Assembly (NCBI GenBank): GCA_916700875.1
Contig: CAKAKS010000273.1
Location: 1-64,000 of the forward strand
Origin: Sebastes aleutianus
Lineage: Eukaryota; Chordata; Actinopteri; Perciformes; Sebastidae
Reading direction: 5' to 3'
Length of the DNA stretch: 64,000 nt
In this document: positions 1 through 13,600 of the stretch, piece after piece
How positions within the stretch are numbered: position 1 is the stretch's first letter
Layout of the letters: the number at the start of each line of letters is the position of its first letter
Position numbers and translations under genes: made by a program
Notes under the pieces: generated by a model
Told to the model about the DNA's origin: nothing
Seen by the model: the letters and a program-made list of their open reading frames with translations, nothing else
The model's database searches: none

Positions 1-340
1 CATCATTTCAGCTGCAAAACAGTAAAAGAAGACATACAATTCACTGTGATGAACTGCACAAGTGTTAAGTCTTTTTACAGGTTCATATTGTATAGAAATG
101 AGATGAAACCAACCTTAAATTCTAACTATGTTTAGCCTGTTTTGTGAAGATTGATGAATGCACAACATAGTTTTATTGTTTTATTCTCATTATTTTAGCA
201 TTATGTGTTATTTTGTTTTACTGTTCAGAATTTCAGAATTATATTGTTTTTATTTCTGTTAAATAGCCATTATTGAAGGAAAGATGAAAAAGTGCAAACC
301 ATTCAATGGTAATATATATAAAGACATTTCTATGGTCCTT
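1..340. other. AT-rich sequence, nothing recognised
   Basis: No coding exon, RNA gene or repeat family was recognised. Base composition matches the following minisatellite. Confidence 0.5.
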
Positions 341-453
341 GAATAAAAGTAGAGATAATGCTATATATATTATTATTGCTACATTTAATGACATATTTAT
401 TTATTTATTAAATTATTAATAAAAGTAGAGATAATGCTATATATATATATACG

Positions 454-485
<32 letters not shown>

Positions 486-709
486 CTACATTTAATGATA
501 TATTTATTTATTTATTAATAAAAGTAGAGATAATGCTATATATATTATTATTGCTACATTTAATGACATATTTATTTATTTATTAATAAAAGTAGAGATA
601 ATGCTATATATATTATTATTGCTACATTTAATGACATATTTATTTATTTATTAAATTATTAATAAAAGTAGAGATAATGCTATATATATATACGTATATA
701 TATATATAC

Positions 710-748
<39 letters not shown>

Positions 749-1690
749 CTACATTTAATGACATATTTATTAATTTATTAATAAAAGTAGAGATAATGTT
801 ATATATATATATATATTATTGCTACATTTAATGACATATTTATTTATTAATAAAAGTAGAGATGTTATATATATTATTATTGCTATATTTAATGACATAT
901 TTATTTATTTATTAATAAAAGTAGAGATAATGCTATATATATATATTATTGCTATATTTAATGACATATTTATTTATTTATTAATTTACTAATAAAAGTA
1001 GAGATAATGCTATATATATATTATTATTGCTACATTTAATGACATATTTATTTATTTATTAATTAATTAATAAAAGTAGAGATAATGCTATATATATTAT
1101 TATTGCTACATTTAATGACATATTTATTTATTAATAAAAGTAGAGATAATGCTATATATATTATTATTGCTACATTTAATGACATATTTATTTATTTTTT
1201 AATTTATTAATAAAAGTAGAGATAATGCTATATATATATATTATTGCTATATTTAATGACATATTTATTTATTTATTAATTTACTAATAAAAGTAGAGAT
1301 AATGCTATATATATATTATTATTGCTACATTTAATGACATATTTATTTATTAATAAAAGTAGAGATAATGCTATATATATTATTATTGCTACATTTAATG
1401 ACATATTTATTTATTTTTTAATTTATTAATAAAAGTAGAGATAATGCTATATATATATATTATTGCTATATTTAATGACATATTTATTTATTTATTAATT
1501 TACTAATAAAAGTAGAGATAATGCTATATATATATTATTATTGCTACATTTAATGACATATTTATTTATTTATTAATTAATTAATTAATAAAAGTAGAGA
1601 TAATGCTATATATATATTATTGCTACATTTAATTACATATTTATTTATTTATTAATTTATTAATAAAGGTTCATATAATGTTATATTAAA
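340..1690. repeat. AT-rich minisatellite, about 17 units of 65-110 bp
   Basis: Each unit begins AATAAAAGTAGAGATAATGC, then a TA run of varying length, then TTATTGCTACATTTAATGAC and a TTTA run. Unit starts are near 343, 418, 519, 585, 660, 779, 848, 914, 990, 1069, 1132, 1208, 1286, 1354, 1427, 1504 and 1586, with a decayed unit at 1663. Most length variation comes from the TA run, which reaches over 30 bp in units 2 and 5. Confidence 0.9.
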
Positions 1691-1891
1691 GCTACAAACA
1701 TCCCTGTGAGCTTGTAGTCAAACTGCCACCCAACATTAAAGGCCCAGCATCATCAGCTGATATTAACTAACCTGTTATCCAGCTGTTTTTACGCTTAATA
1801 ACATAAATAAACATGAATAATCAGATAATAATATCAGGCTCTGTATAACTGTGATGCTAGCATGTTAGCATTAGCAGGGTGTCTCTCTTAC

Positions 1892-2130
1892 CTTCACAGA
1901 GACTCTTCTGTCTGTTTCACCTCATAAACAACCGATTTAACTACATTATCTGTCCCAGCACACAGCAGGCGTTCACTGTGCTGCTTTATCTACAGTTAAA
2001 CATCAATAATCTGTTCTTAAAGTCAGAAATAACGAAGATAAACGGCTGTTTTTATCAATAAACTGAAGATGAGTCGTTAGCTGGAGGCTGTGACGCGTTC
2101 TGTCCCCTAGCGATAACCAATCAGAGGGCT
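1892..2130 (-). other. Candidate leftward 5' untranslated exon with CCAAT box
   Basis: On the minus strand a strong donor (AAG|GTAAGAGAG) lies at 1892/1891. Upstream of it is non-repetitive sequence with several CpGs and an inverted CCAAT box at 2117-2121. Short ATG frames stop at once, so it would be untranslated. It may be the first exon of a neighbouring gene transcribed away from pou2f3. The gene is not identifiable here. Confidence 0.3.
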
Positions 2131-2246
2131 GCATTTCTTCTTCGCTTGATTTTATGTGTGTCGCGTTTGTCAGGCAGTTTAAAGGAGCGTTACCGCCACC
2201 TGCTGGACAGACTGCAGACTGCAGAACTAGAGGGGAGACCTGAGGA

Positions 2247-2787
2247 CAGTGGTGGTAGTACCTCAAAAATATCAGCAACAAAATATATTTAAAGTACCAA
2301 AAGTAAAAGTACTCAATATGCAGAATGGACCATTTCAGGGAAAATTAAACAGAATAGTAAATAAACAAGGGAATTAATACAAAGACAAATACATAAAGAA
2401 GCAAATTAAAACAGAAATATCAATTTATGTCACATATTATCTATTAATTAAAGGCTACATTAATTTTTATTATTATTATCGCTACATTTAATGACATATT
2501 TATTTATTTATCTATTTATCGAGTCAGTTTAATTATTTTACTTTTTTAATATTTACTGCTGGTTAGCTTAATTCTTAATGATACATAATCATTTATTAGT
2601 TGAATAAAATTTTGTATCAATAATTTCAATCTGCAATGTAACTCAAATAAATGTAGTGCAATAAAAAGTAGAATATTTGCCTCCAAAATGTAGTGAAGTA
2701 TAAAGTAGCATAAAATGGAAATACTCAAGTAAAGCACAAGTACCGCACTGTACTTGAATACATGTATTTGATTACATTCCCCCACTG
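2247..2787. mobile_element. hAT-like MITE with CAGTGG/CCACTG ends
   Basis: Begins CAGTGGTGG and ends CCCCCACTG, and both edges carry the fish-typical GTACTTGAGTA and AAAGTACT motifs. The flanking eight bases agree at six positions (CCTGAGGA, ACCGAGGA), which would fit an 8-bp target duplication. Its middle (about 2340-2520) is an AT-rich block also found at 12600 and 33175. No transposase. Confidence 0.5.
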
Positions 2788-3152
2788 ACCGAGGACATAC
2801 ATAAATAGATAATCAACTAAAAGAAAAATATTGTTGATGGATAGATATCAATTATTATGCCTGAATACAGCTTTTAATGCCTTTAATATCTCTGCACCCA
2901 GTTGGGTACTGTACAGAAAGTGTAATGTCCTTTAAAGCTGAAACAATTAGTTGATAGAAAGTCAAAAATTAAGATTTTTTTTTAAGTTAGATTCATGGGA
3001 AAAGTCTAAATTTTGGATTATTAAGTAAAAATTATAAAATAGTACAAGCCAACATTTTTGAGAAAGTTTATAAAAGTACAAATATGTTACATTTTGGCTT
3101 ATTATTTAATGTTTCTTACTTAAAACATCTTGTTATCCAGCACTCTGAGGAT

Positions 3153-3153
<1 letters not shown>

Positions 3154-3189
<36 letters not shown>
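3154..3189. repeat. CA dinucleotide microsatellite
   Basis: About 18 CA units, some 200 bp upstream of the likely first exon of pou2f3. Confidence 0.95.
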
Positions 3190-3193
<4 letters not shown>

Positions 3194-3265
3194 TGTAATT
3201 TGCAGTAACCCCATTGTTGTTTTATGCAAACAGTCTGAAGCTGGATAGGACGCTCTGAGGCAAAT

Positions 3266-3273
3266 ATGCAAAT
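3266..3273 (+). promoter_or_regulatory. Perfect octamer motif upstream of pou2f3
   Basis: ATGCAAAT is the canonical site bound by POU class 2 factors. It sits about 180 bp upstream of the likely first-exon donor of pou2f3. About four octamers are expected by chance in an AT-rich window of this size, and others occur near 7648, 7764 and 11757. Position, not mere presence, makes this one interesting. Autoregulation is an inference. Confidence 0.35.
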
Positions 3274-3393
3274 CAGCCTATCAGGCAGTGCAGGGGGTAG
3301 TACTGCAGAGGTGCACGCTTCTCCACTTAGGAAAATGCTGATGAGCAGCTGTGGATTTCCAAAACTTTTTATCCCCAATATACCTGCTTCATT

Positions 3394-3450
3394 TTGAATA
3401 ATCAGGGAGGACGGACGTCAGCTGGAGCAGCAACAAACTGTCTGTCTGAG
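3394..3450 (+). other. pou2f3: Candidate 5' untranslated exon of pou2f3
   Basis: A good splice donor (GAG|GTGAGG) lies at 3451, and a pyrimidine-containing acceptor (CATTACAG) ends at 3704, nine bases before the start codon at 3713. This suggests a short untranslated exon ending at 3450 is spliced to a second exon that starts at 3705 and carries the ATG. The upstream limit is a guess; no clear TATA box is visible. Confidence 0.4.
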
Positions 3451-3712
3451 GTGAGGCACTCCTTTAATCATCAGTTATTATTATTATTTAGTATATTTAA
3501 TAAAGAGTTTATGTGTGGTTACTGCTTTATGGGAATATCTGCCTTGCTTATGAATATTATAACTAGTAGAGTTTGGTGGTGGATGGGGAGGAGGAGGAGG
3601 AGGGGAGGCATTAGAATAAACTCAAGAGATCATTTTCCTGGATGCTTCATCGTCCCGGTGAAGTTACAATCCTGTATGAAAATCAGCCATATTTATCATT
3701 ACAGATATTAAG

Positions 3713-6700
3713 ATGAGCGCAGACACGGTGGAGCAGTCGGAGGCTCCAGCCGACCAGGCAGGTAAGGATGTTTCACCTTTTTCTCCTCATGGTAAACACA
3801 ACACAGAGAGAGAAGCTCAACAGATGTGAGGTTGTTGTGATGCTGCACTTCCACAGAAACAGTTTGTGAATGTTTTATTTAGGGAGCTTCAACGTGAAGA
3901 GTTTATTATAGGAAGATAATATATATAGTGTCTGGATTATCTGAGAGGATTTTTGTTGTCTCAAGTTTACAAAATATCTTTAAATATCATTTTGAATCCT
4001 GCTTTTTATAGTCAAAATTTTAAGTTCAATGATCTTTGGTGCTGTTTTTTACCTCAGGTTTTTAGAAACGTTTATTATTTAAGTACAACGTCAGCACAAA
4101 GAGTAGGTTTTTAAGCAACAAATATGTTCCTCATACCTGATGTGGTACAAATAAAAGCATCATTTTGACCAGCTGGTGTCTCGTAGAGAGAGAGCCTGTG
4201 TGAGTGTGAGTGTGAGTGGATATTGTGACAGTTGGTCGCCATACCAGGATGCCCCCGAGGCTGTTTGCAGAGATATGCGTGCTGGCTGCCCGGGGGGCCG
4301 AGGACACCAGCCAGCCAGCCACAAAACAAAAAACCAGGAACCAGTAACAGAAAAAAAAGTGGAACTTTTTAGTTGAGACAATGGCAGCGTGAGAGAAGTG
4401 AACTTTGTGTTTTTGTTAATATGCCATCACTGAACTGCTCTTTATGTCGGTTTATGATCACATCAGATGGGACACTTTGATTCAGAAGAAATGTTCATGA
4501 AGCTCTCATCTTCATTCATTAGGAGACCTGAGTGTATTAATATAAGGTCAAATATATACAATCATATATATTTATATACAAGGATGGATTATTATGTGTC
4601 AGGGTCCCCCTGGCCTTCATCGACAAAATATCACTCAAAAAGACACGTACCAACCAGGAAGAGACTCAAAATGACCTCAAAGACAACTAACGATTACAAA
4701 GAGACACAAAAAGACTACAAAGAGATGCAAAACAATTACAAAGAGACTTAAAACAACTACAAAGAGACTCAAAACAACTACAAAGAGACTTAAAACGACT
4801 ACAAAGAGACGTAAAACAACTACAAAGAGACGCAAAACAACTACAAAGAGATAGAACAACTACAAAGAGACACAAAACAACTACAAAGAGACACACAACA
4901 GTTACAAAGAGACAAAACAACTACAAAGAGACACAAAACAACAAAGAGACGCAAACAACTACAAAGACAACACACAACAACTACAAAGAGACAAAACAAC
5001 TACAAAGAGACAAAACGACTACAAAGAGACAAAACGACTACAAAGAGACAAAACAACTACAAAGAGACAAAACAACTACAAAGACAACACACAACAACTA
5101 CAAAGAGACAAAACAACTACAAAGAGATAGAACAACTACAAAGAGACACAAAACAACTACAAAGAGACACACAACAGTTACAAAGAGACAAAACAACTAC
5201 AAAGAGACACAAAACAACAAAGAGACGCAAACAACTACAAAGACAACACACAACAACTACAAAGAGACAAAACAACTACAAAGAGACAAAACGACTACAA
5301 AGAGACAAAACGACTACAAAGAGACACACAACAACTACAAAGAGACAAAACAACTACAAAGAGACAAAACGACTACAAAGAGACAAAACGACTACAAAGA
5401 GACACACAACAACTACAAAGAGACAAAACAACTACAAAGAGACAAAACAACTACAAAGACACACAACAACTACAAAGAGACAAAACAACTACAAAGAGAC
5501 ACAAAATGTCCACAAAGAGACTCACATTACTATGAAAAGGGGCAAAACAACCAAACTATTACACACTTTTTTTTTATTATTTAAGATTAACTAGGAACTG
5601 ATGAACTCGGGGCAGAGAGCAGGTTTTAGTTCATTTCATGGGAATTGTTGACAATAATAAAAATATAGAATAACATCAGACATCCTTTAAATCAGGGATT
5701 CTCAAAGTGGGGTCCGTAAAATAATTAATAAATTATAAATCTATGCTGTATCGTTAAAAAGTGCATATCTACAGACCATTTACACCAATAAAACAATCAT
5801 ATTGGGTCCATTACTTCCACCCACGTTAGCTTTGGGGCCAATAGACACTCTGATCGTGACACAAAGCTCATTGTGAAAGTGAGCTGTAGAATGTTACGTT
5901 TAAATATCTGGATTTATTAGGACTATGTCTTACTGCTGTTAACTTTCTCAACGCTTTTAAGATCAATTACTTGACATGAAGGCTATAAGTATTGTCAAGT
6001 TTAAATGCAATTTGAATAAAATCACCCTCTGTTTAAAGTTGGGCTGTCAAAGTTAACGCAAATTCATTTTAACGCCACTAATTTCTTCAACGCATTAACG
6101 CAATTAATCTTTAAAGTGAAGATACCGGCGTCATATGAAACTAGAAAACCTAAAGAATCCATCGGTACCAACCATGTCATACTAGCTGGTCATGAAGGAG
6201 GTTAAATAACGCTCCAAACTTACACTAAATTCTGGCGAGGAAAAACTGTCACTGCCATTTTCAAAGGGGTCCCTTGACCTCTGACCTCCAGATCAGTGAA
6301 TGTAAATGGGTTCTCTGGGTACCCACGAGTCTCCCCTTTACAGACATGCCCACTTTATGATAATCACATGCAGTTTGGGGCAAGTCATAGTCAAGTCAGC
6401 ACACTGACACACTGACAGCTGTTGTTGCCTGTTGGGCTGCAGTTTGCCATGTTATGATGTGAGCATATTGTTTTATGTTAAATGCAGTACCTGTGAGGGT
6501 TTCTGGATCAATATCTGTCATTGATTTGTGTTGTTAATTGATTTACAATAATAAATATATACATACATTTACATAAAGCAGCATATTTGTCCACTCCCAT
6601 GTTGATAAGAGGATTAAATACTTGACTAATCTCCCTTTAAGGAACATTTAGAACAGATAAAAAATGTGCGATTAATTTAATTTTGATTATGGACAATCAT

Positions 6701-7559
6701 GCGATTAAATGCGATTAAATATTGACATTAAATAACAATGCAAATTAACATGCTGTGAGACTAATAAAGAATTATCTCATATTAACTTATCCAACATCAC
6801 AGTTTTTGACGTCCCTTTATATGCATATTGTATCAATTCAAATCGGAAATGTACAGTGATTTATTGCAACTCCAAAAAACTGTACACTATTAGTAATAAT
6901 AGTACATACAGTATACAGTACTAATACAACTTTTTACAGTATGACGGCTGTCCCGAAAAAAGCTTCGGTGAGAAATATTCAAAGGTATTCGAAGCTTTGC
7001 AGCATGAATAATGAATAATGAATAATGAATAATACATGTGGGATTATTCATTAGTTCTTGGGCTATTTTGGGATTAATACTTTATTATTACATACTTATA
7101 TAAAAAAAAAAAACATTCTAATACTGATTGGAGGTTGGTTACCATGCCAACGGTCAAAGCTTCAAAGTAAACACAGTAAAATCTCTCTTCTTTTTTAGGC
7201 TGTTGTTGATAAGTTTTATATATTGTATTAATAAAGGGAGTAATAAAGCACTCTATCTATCTGGGATACACATTCTGTGACTTTATACTGTATAAATGTC
7301 ACGTTCAGGCTGAATAATATTAATTAATTCAGCCCTCAAGACAAACGGAAGTCAAACAGATGAGTGTGTGCCAAAGGGCTGGTATCACTCCACTTGTTCA
7401 AAGAGCAGTTTATAATAATTCACTCGCTGCTTTAATTCGTCTGCTCACTTTATAAAAACACTTTAAGGATGAACAGATGGAGGGGAAGACAAAACAACTG
7501 GTTAAAATGGAGAATTTGTTGTGTGCAGCCATCGCGTCCAGTGTGTGTGTGTGTGTGTC

Positions 7560-7609
<50 letters not shown>

Positions 7610-10600
7610 ACGGAGAGCTGGTACCAGGCTTCCTGCGCTCACAGATGATTTGCATGTCTTGGTCATTTCCATACTGGAAGTTTGGCTGTGATGCTGGTTG
7701 TGCTGGGGGGCAGTGACATAGTGGGGTGGTGGTGAGGTGATGGGGGGGGGGTTTATAGGTGTATTTGCATCGCGTGTCTCACGCACACACACACACACAC
7801 ACAGTCCCAAAGGCCCAATTTGACATTCAAATGATTTGAGCTTATCCAGAACACCTTTGGACTCTCCTCCTCCTCTATCAGCCTCTCCTCTCTTCTCTCT
7901 CTCAACACCGACCGACTCTGCAGCAGCAAAACTGAACTTCTTGAAAAGACTCATCAGAAGTTTGTTCTTGTATAAACCAACAAAGTCTCACTGCAGTTTA
8001 TGAAATTTATTTAATCTATTTGATTCGTGTACATAGACATGAATTTCCCCTTTTTTTACGAGACGCTCAGCAGGACTTTCAACAACGTATTTTTAGTTTT
8101 TTTTCCAATGATTCTCCAGCAACACGTGACGCCTGTGTCAATTTCTGCTCCAGTCTTTTCAAAATAAAACTACTCAGTTAGGCGTTGGAATAGATTGACT
8201 TGGTTAGGCAACAAACTACTTAATTAGGTCTGGGAAAAAATCGCAGTTTAGGTTTAAATAACACCGGAAGTGGCGTGATTTAAAGGGACTGTTTGTAACT
8301 TCTTCCACGTATAAATCATTGCTGGTCGGTGTCTCATGGTCGCTCGCGTGTGTCTCCGCTGTTCAGACTCAGACTCCAACACAAACTACACGGAAGCACC
8401 AAAACCTCTTGGTTGTATCTAGTGAAGCCCGTCTGTTAAACAGTGTTGGCCGCGGTCGGAGGACGCGGGGGAGACCGTAGCTTTGGTCTCCAGGACCGGA
8501 GTCTCTGCTGTACTCTGCTCCTCTGCTCCTCTGCCTGCCTTCACTCACACACCGCGCTCCTTCTCTCTCTCTCTCTCTCCACCTCTCACGTGCATGCTGC
8601 TCACTCCACACTGCAGAAGAGTTAGTTTAGCTCTGAGAATATCTAGTGAATGTTCAGTGGACGTTTGTGCAGAAATAACTGCTGCAGCTCCTCCAGACCA
8701 ACAGAGGTTTCCCGTGTCTTGTGAAGTGACGGGGCTCCGCAGAGAGAAACGTTATCGTCTCCCACCAAAACTCCGGCGTCTCCCCTGTTCCCTCCGGCCG
8801 CGGTCGGGAGGCTGAGGCGGGAAAAGCCAACACTAGGATCAGCATTGATTCATGGAGAGACCTTGGTCTGGTCAGCTAACATTACTGCCAAGCAGCTGAA
8901 ATATAGAGTGATATTGTGCTTTTAGCTGACGTGTGTCTCCTCACTGTGTTGATCGATGCTCCTTCATGTCTATGTAGAGCGAGCACAAGCGCCAGCAACA
9001 GGACGCTGACTTTAGTTGACTTAACGGACACAGGTGAAGCTGTTAACAAGACATTTCTGATTCTTACATAGAGTCCCTTTAAGTACGGAAGTTATGTGAA
9101 AAATAAATCAACGTTGACTTCTGGTTTCACACGAGACACGAACACCGGACTCCTGGGAGAAAGTCCTGTGGTTTTTGACCCTCCCACCCACGCCGACCTC
9201 TTCCTCATACATCTATCTATCTATAATTTTACATGTGTTATTGACCTGTTTTTGTTGCATCTCTTTGTGTTTATGTTGTGGTTTAGTTTGTACTGATTCA
9301 ATTCAACCGTCAACTTCTTTATATCTTACTTTTAACATTTTAACTTGGGACCATGTGAGAAATAAGTTGTTTTTACTGTAACATGTTATCCCTCGGGAGT
9401 GGTGTGTTTTGTAGATCCATAAATAAATACAATTTAATACAAATAAAAAAAGTTAACTTTGTTTTTCCAGCACTAGTTTTCGTTCATTTTGATTTAATTT
9501 GAAATAAAGTTAGATGAATTGAAGCCATTGCAGCCGTAACAATAGAACCATTTAGTGCTGAAATAATTGTATAAACATAAATATCATGTCTCACGTAAAC
9601 ATGTAGCTAACACTGAATGCTAACAGACTTCTTTATATGATTTCATTTGTTCTGTGTGTCACTCTGAAGACAAACCTGAATCTCTTTCTCTCTCTTTTCT
9701 GACTTTTAGAGCAAATAGGAATCAACTTCAGTCGACATGTGAGTACCAGAGTTTTTAATAACTTCCTATGTTCAGATTCACATGAATGAGGATTTCATGA
9801 ATGAAGTATCTCTCTCTCATCGGGAGGATTTGGATTGTTTTGTTTATCATGTAGTAACACATTCATGTTTGTATTCAACACAGTCATGTTACACACTCTC
9901 ATCATGTATTTTTAAGGCAAACATGGATCAAAATTCACTTCTTAATCTTTAAAATCTTTAACGTTAAAGTACCTTCCAGAACCCCTTTAGGAGCTTGAAG
10001 TAGTAAAACTGTTCATAATATATATACAGTAGGATAACAGCTAGGAACTGTATTTTTTAAGCAAGTAAAGTGGTAAATAGTGCATTTGTTGGGGACTATT
10101 TTCAGCTGCGGATTAATACACATTTGTCCTGTAGTATAGAGCCGTTGATCCAGTTGCAAGCAGTTTAACCATCTTCTCAGATCTATTAATTATATATATA
10201 TACACTTTCTGTAATAATTAGGGCTGTCAAATTTTGGAATCTAGCATGTCATGAAGGAGGTTAAATAACGCTCCAAACTAAAAGTTGGTGAGGAAAAACT
10301 GTCATGTCCATTTTCAAAGGGGTCCCTTGACCTCTGACCTCCAGATGTGTGAATGTAAATGGGTTCTATGGGTACCCACGAGTCTCCCCTTTACAGACAT
10401 GCCCACTTTATGATAATCACATGCAGTTTGGGTCAAGTCATAGTCAAGTCAGCACACTGACACACTGACAGCTGTTGTTGCCTGTTGGGCTGCAGTTTGC
10501 CATGTTATGATTGGAGCATAATTTCTGGATATTTTTCGGACTTTTTTTCGGACATTTTCAGACATTTTTTGACTATTTTTCGGACAGTTGTCGGAGATTT

Positions 10601-13600
10601 GTCTGACATTTGTTGGATATTTGTCGTACTTTTTTCGGACATATTTTGGACATTTTTCAGACATTTTTTTTTTACTTTTTCATACATTTGACGGACATTT
10701 TTCAGAGTTTTTTTAAATATTTTTCTGACATTTTTTTTTATTTTACATTTTTTTTTTGGACTTTTTTCGGACATGCTAAGTCTTTATGCTATATTCAGTA
10801 CCTGTGAGGGTTTCTGGACTATATCTGTCATTGTTTTGTGTTGTTAATTGATTTCCAGTAATACATAAAGCAGCATATATGCCCACTCCCATGTTGATAA
10901 GAGTATTAAATACTTGACAAATCTCTCTTCAGAAGGAAAACTGTTTTATAATTACTAAGGATCTGAACAAAATTCATTTATATTTACTAATTATCTGATG
11001 AAATTGATTTATATTTATTAATTATCTGGGTCAAATTGATTTATATTTACTAATTATCTGATGAAATTAATAAATATTTACTAATTATCTGGGTGAAATT
11101 GATATAAGCTTACTAAATATCTAGATAATTGGATTTGGATTCACTTAATAAAATGAATTATATTAACTCGGTACTGCAGAACTTTAAATATATTCAATAA
11201 TATTTAATGTCACTTTGTTGCCATCATTTTTTTAATGTCTAATCTACTCAATATCAGGCCTTCTTGGTGCCACAGTTTACTCGAGTTGGGTCATAAAAAG
11301 CAGCAGCTAAACATTTATTTAGGAAACATTTGTGCAAAATACAACAATAAAGTAGAGAAAGGGGCTTTAATAAAACAAAGATGTTATATGGATAAATTCA
11401 TCGCTGGTTTCTGTCTCTGATGACAAGTACAAGAAAGATTATCACAAGACTTTCTGTATAATCATTAATAACGAAGCTCAGTTGGAGTATAAATAGCCGA
11501 GAGCGACGAGAACGCTGCTGATCTTTTTGCCTTTTATCAACTGACTGTGAGACGGCTAACATCCTCGGGGATAAACTCTCCCACAGATGTCAACAGTGAC
11601 TGCCATCTTTTTAGAAACATCTCAAATAGTTTGCAGCTATTTGGATACTTCTCCAAACACTCTTTTTTCTTGGCAAGGAGCAGGGTTTCTTTCACAGCGC
11701 TCAGTGTTTTCAGGAAGTGCCATGATGGCTTTCAGGGGTTAGGTCGGTGGGGGTTTATTTGCATACTGGCTTGCCCAAGGGGAGGGAGAGAGTCTATCAC
11801 TCTTTGTGTCGTGTTTAGTGACCAAACTGGTCCTAGAGCGAGTGAACACGAACACAAACACACGTCAACATGCACTCATTTGCCCCTGAGATTATCCTCA
11901 GATTATGTTTCTTATGCTTTATATTATTAAATGTATTTATTAGAAGTTAATACTGTTACTGGTTGTGCTTTCGCTGTCTCAGATAAAGACAGAGGACATC
12001 AACGACTCGCATCATTCAGCTGCCACGCTGAAGACATGTCACCTGACACAGAGCTCTCCCGTGCCTGGAGGTCAGCTGTCTGGGGTCGGTTGTTTATCTT
12101 TTAAACAGTATTTATATTTACCCTATTCAACATATGAACACAAACACAGACGGCTCCAAATATACACAACCTTAGATCCATGATATAAGATGTGCACATG
12201 ATGTACTGTCTGTAAAAGGTTATATATAGAAAATAAATGTGCAAATATAAAGAGGAATAAATAAATGTATAAATATCGAAATATAAAGACAATTAATAAA
12301 ATATAAAAGAATAATTTTATTCATTTATTTTCACATTTATTTGTTCATTTATTTCTGTATATATTTTCTGTACATTATATTATATATTTTAAAATATATT
12401 TATTTATTTTTTCATATATATTACTCTATTATTTTATTTTAAAAAATGCAGAAATAAATACGTTTAGGGTAATAAATAAGGGGTGAAAGCAAAAATCGTG
12501 CAGAAATAAATAAATAACAAATAAATAATACATAAATACAAAAATAAATACATCAATTTAAAAACACATATAAAATAACTAAAAATAAAAAGTAAATAAA
12601 TAAGGGAATTATTACAAAGATAAATAAATAAAAAAGCTAATTAAAACAGAAATATCAATTTATATCACATTTTATTAATTAGTTAATGGCTAAATTTATT
12701 TTTAATATATTTTACTGAATTTTGGGACATATTATTAATTTATTGAGTTATTCATTTAATAATTCATTTATTTTTGATTGTTAAATGTGAAAATAAATTA
12801 AATGTATTATTTTATATTTTGTTTGTTGTTATTTGTCTTTACATTTCCACATTTATTTTCTTATTCTTTTACGGATTTATTCTTTTTTTATGGCACTCCT
12901 ATAACTCCATAGAAGTATTAATGGGAAGGTATCATAGCATATACAGTATGTATATATACACAGGTGTATGTATAAGGAAACACTCTGTCCCGTTACAGTC
13001 TGCAGCGATGTAACAAATAAATATCTGAAGAGAAAGAAGAAACATTAATAATAGAAGTTGCTAACTTTAACTACTGAGTAAAGTGCTTGTGTAAATTGAC
13101 TTTGCACCACTACAGAGTGCTCATATAAACAGGACTCCACCCTGACGTCTGTATCTACAGGCGAGTTGAGACTCACGTTGTTGTTGTGTTTGTTTGTGTT
13201 TGTTTGCTCCACCAGGAGCTCACCTCCCTCCACACCATGCAACAGCTGGTTCTGATGCCTCCGTCTCACCTGTCGTCTCCGTCCCCCTTCCTGCTCTCCC
13301 AGAGCCCCACCAGCCACCAAGGTGGACGCTCCACACTCACTGATTCTCATGCTTTTAACTACATATGTTGTGCCCCTGATTCAGAAGATTTAATTAAAGG
13401 GACTAGACTTTTGGGGAAAATACTTTATCACATTTCTTGCAGAGAGTTAGATGAGAAGATCCACCCTCATGGCTGTACAGTAAATATAAATATTATAATA
13501 TCTTAGCTTAGCATAAAGACTGGAAACCACCCAGCTCCTTTAAATCTCACTAATTAACATGTTATATCTTATTTGTTTAATCTGTAAAAAAGTGTTTTTT

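Larger units (their letters stand above)
3762..9709 (+). other. pou2f3: pou2f3 intron 1 (about 5.9 kb, repeat-rich)
   Basis: Long first coding intron between the 49-nt and 29-nt exons. It holds a roughly 20-bp minisatellite (4670-5530), a hAT-like fragment (about 5690), a TTGACAGCCC-type element (6046-6730), an AATAATG short repeat (about 7003-7033), TG and CA microsatellites (7541-7606, 7783-7803), a GTTAGG-type repeat (8100-8275) and a TTAA-flanked element (8280-9082). I see no additional coding exon in it. Confidence 0.7.

Noticed and set aside
340..1690. Regular repeats resembling a CRISPR array
   Set aside because: Repeat lengths vary, spacers are simple TA/TTTA runs, and the context is a vertebrate genome; it is a minisatellite.
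2100..2230. CTCF-like CCGCCACCTGCTGG sequence
   Set aside because: Only a partial match to the consensus, and the same string is common in fish repeats.
4677..4920. Open frames with repeated VVLSLFVV-type peptides
   Set aside because: They are translations of a 20-bp minisatellite on the non-coding strand with no splice or start context.
8483..8815. 110-codon frame in pou2f3 intron 1
   Set aside because: Lies wholly in a TTAA-flanked element repeated at 23557 and in the right arm; no known domain.
7648..11764. Further ATTTGCAT octamers (near 7648, 7764, 11757)
   Set aside because: Count matches chance expectation for an AT-rich 64-kb window, and none has a promoter position.
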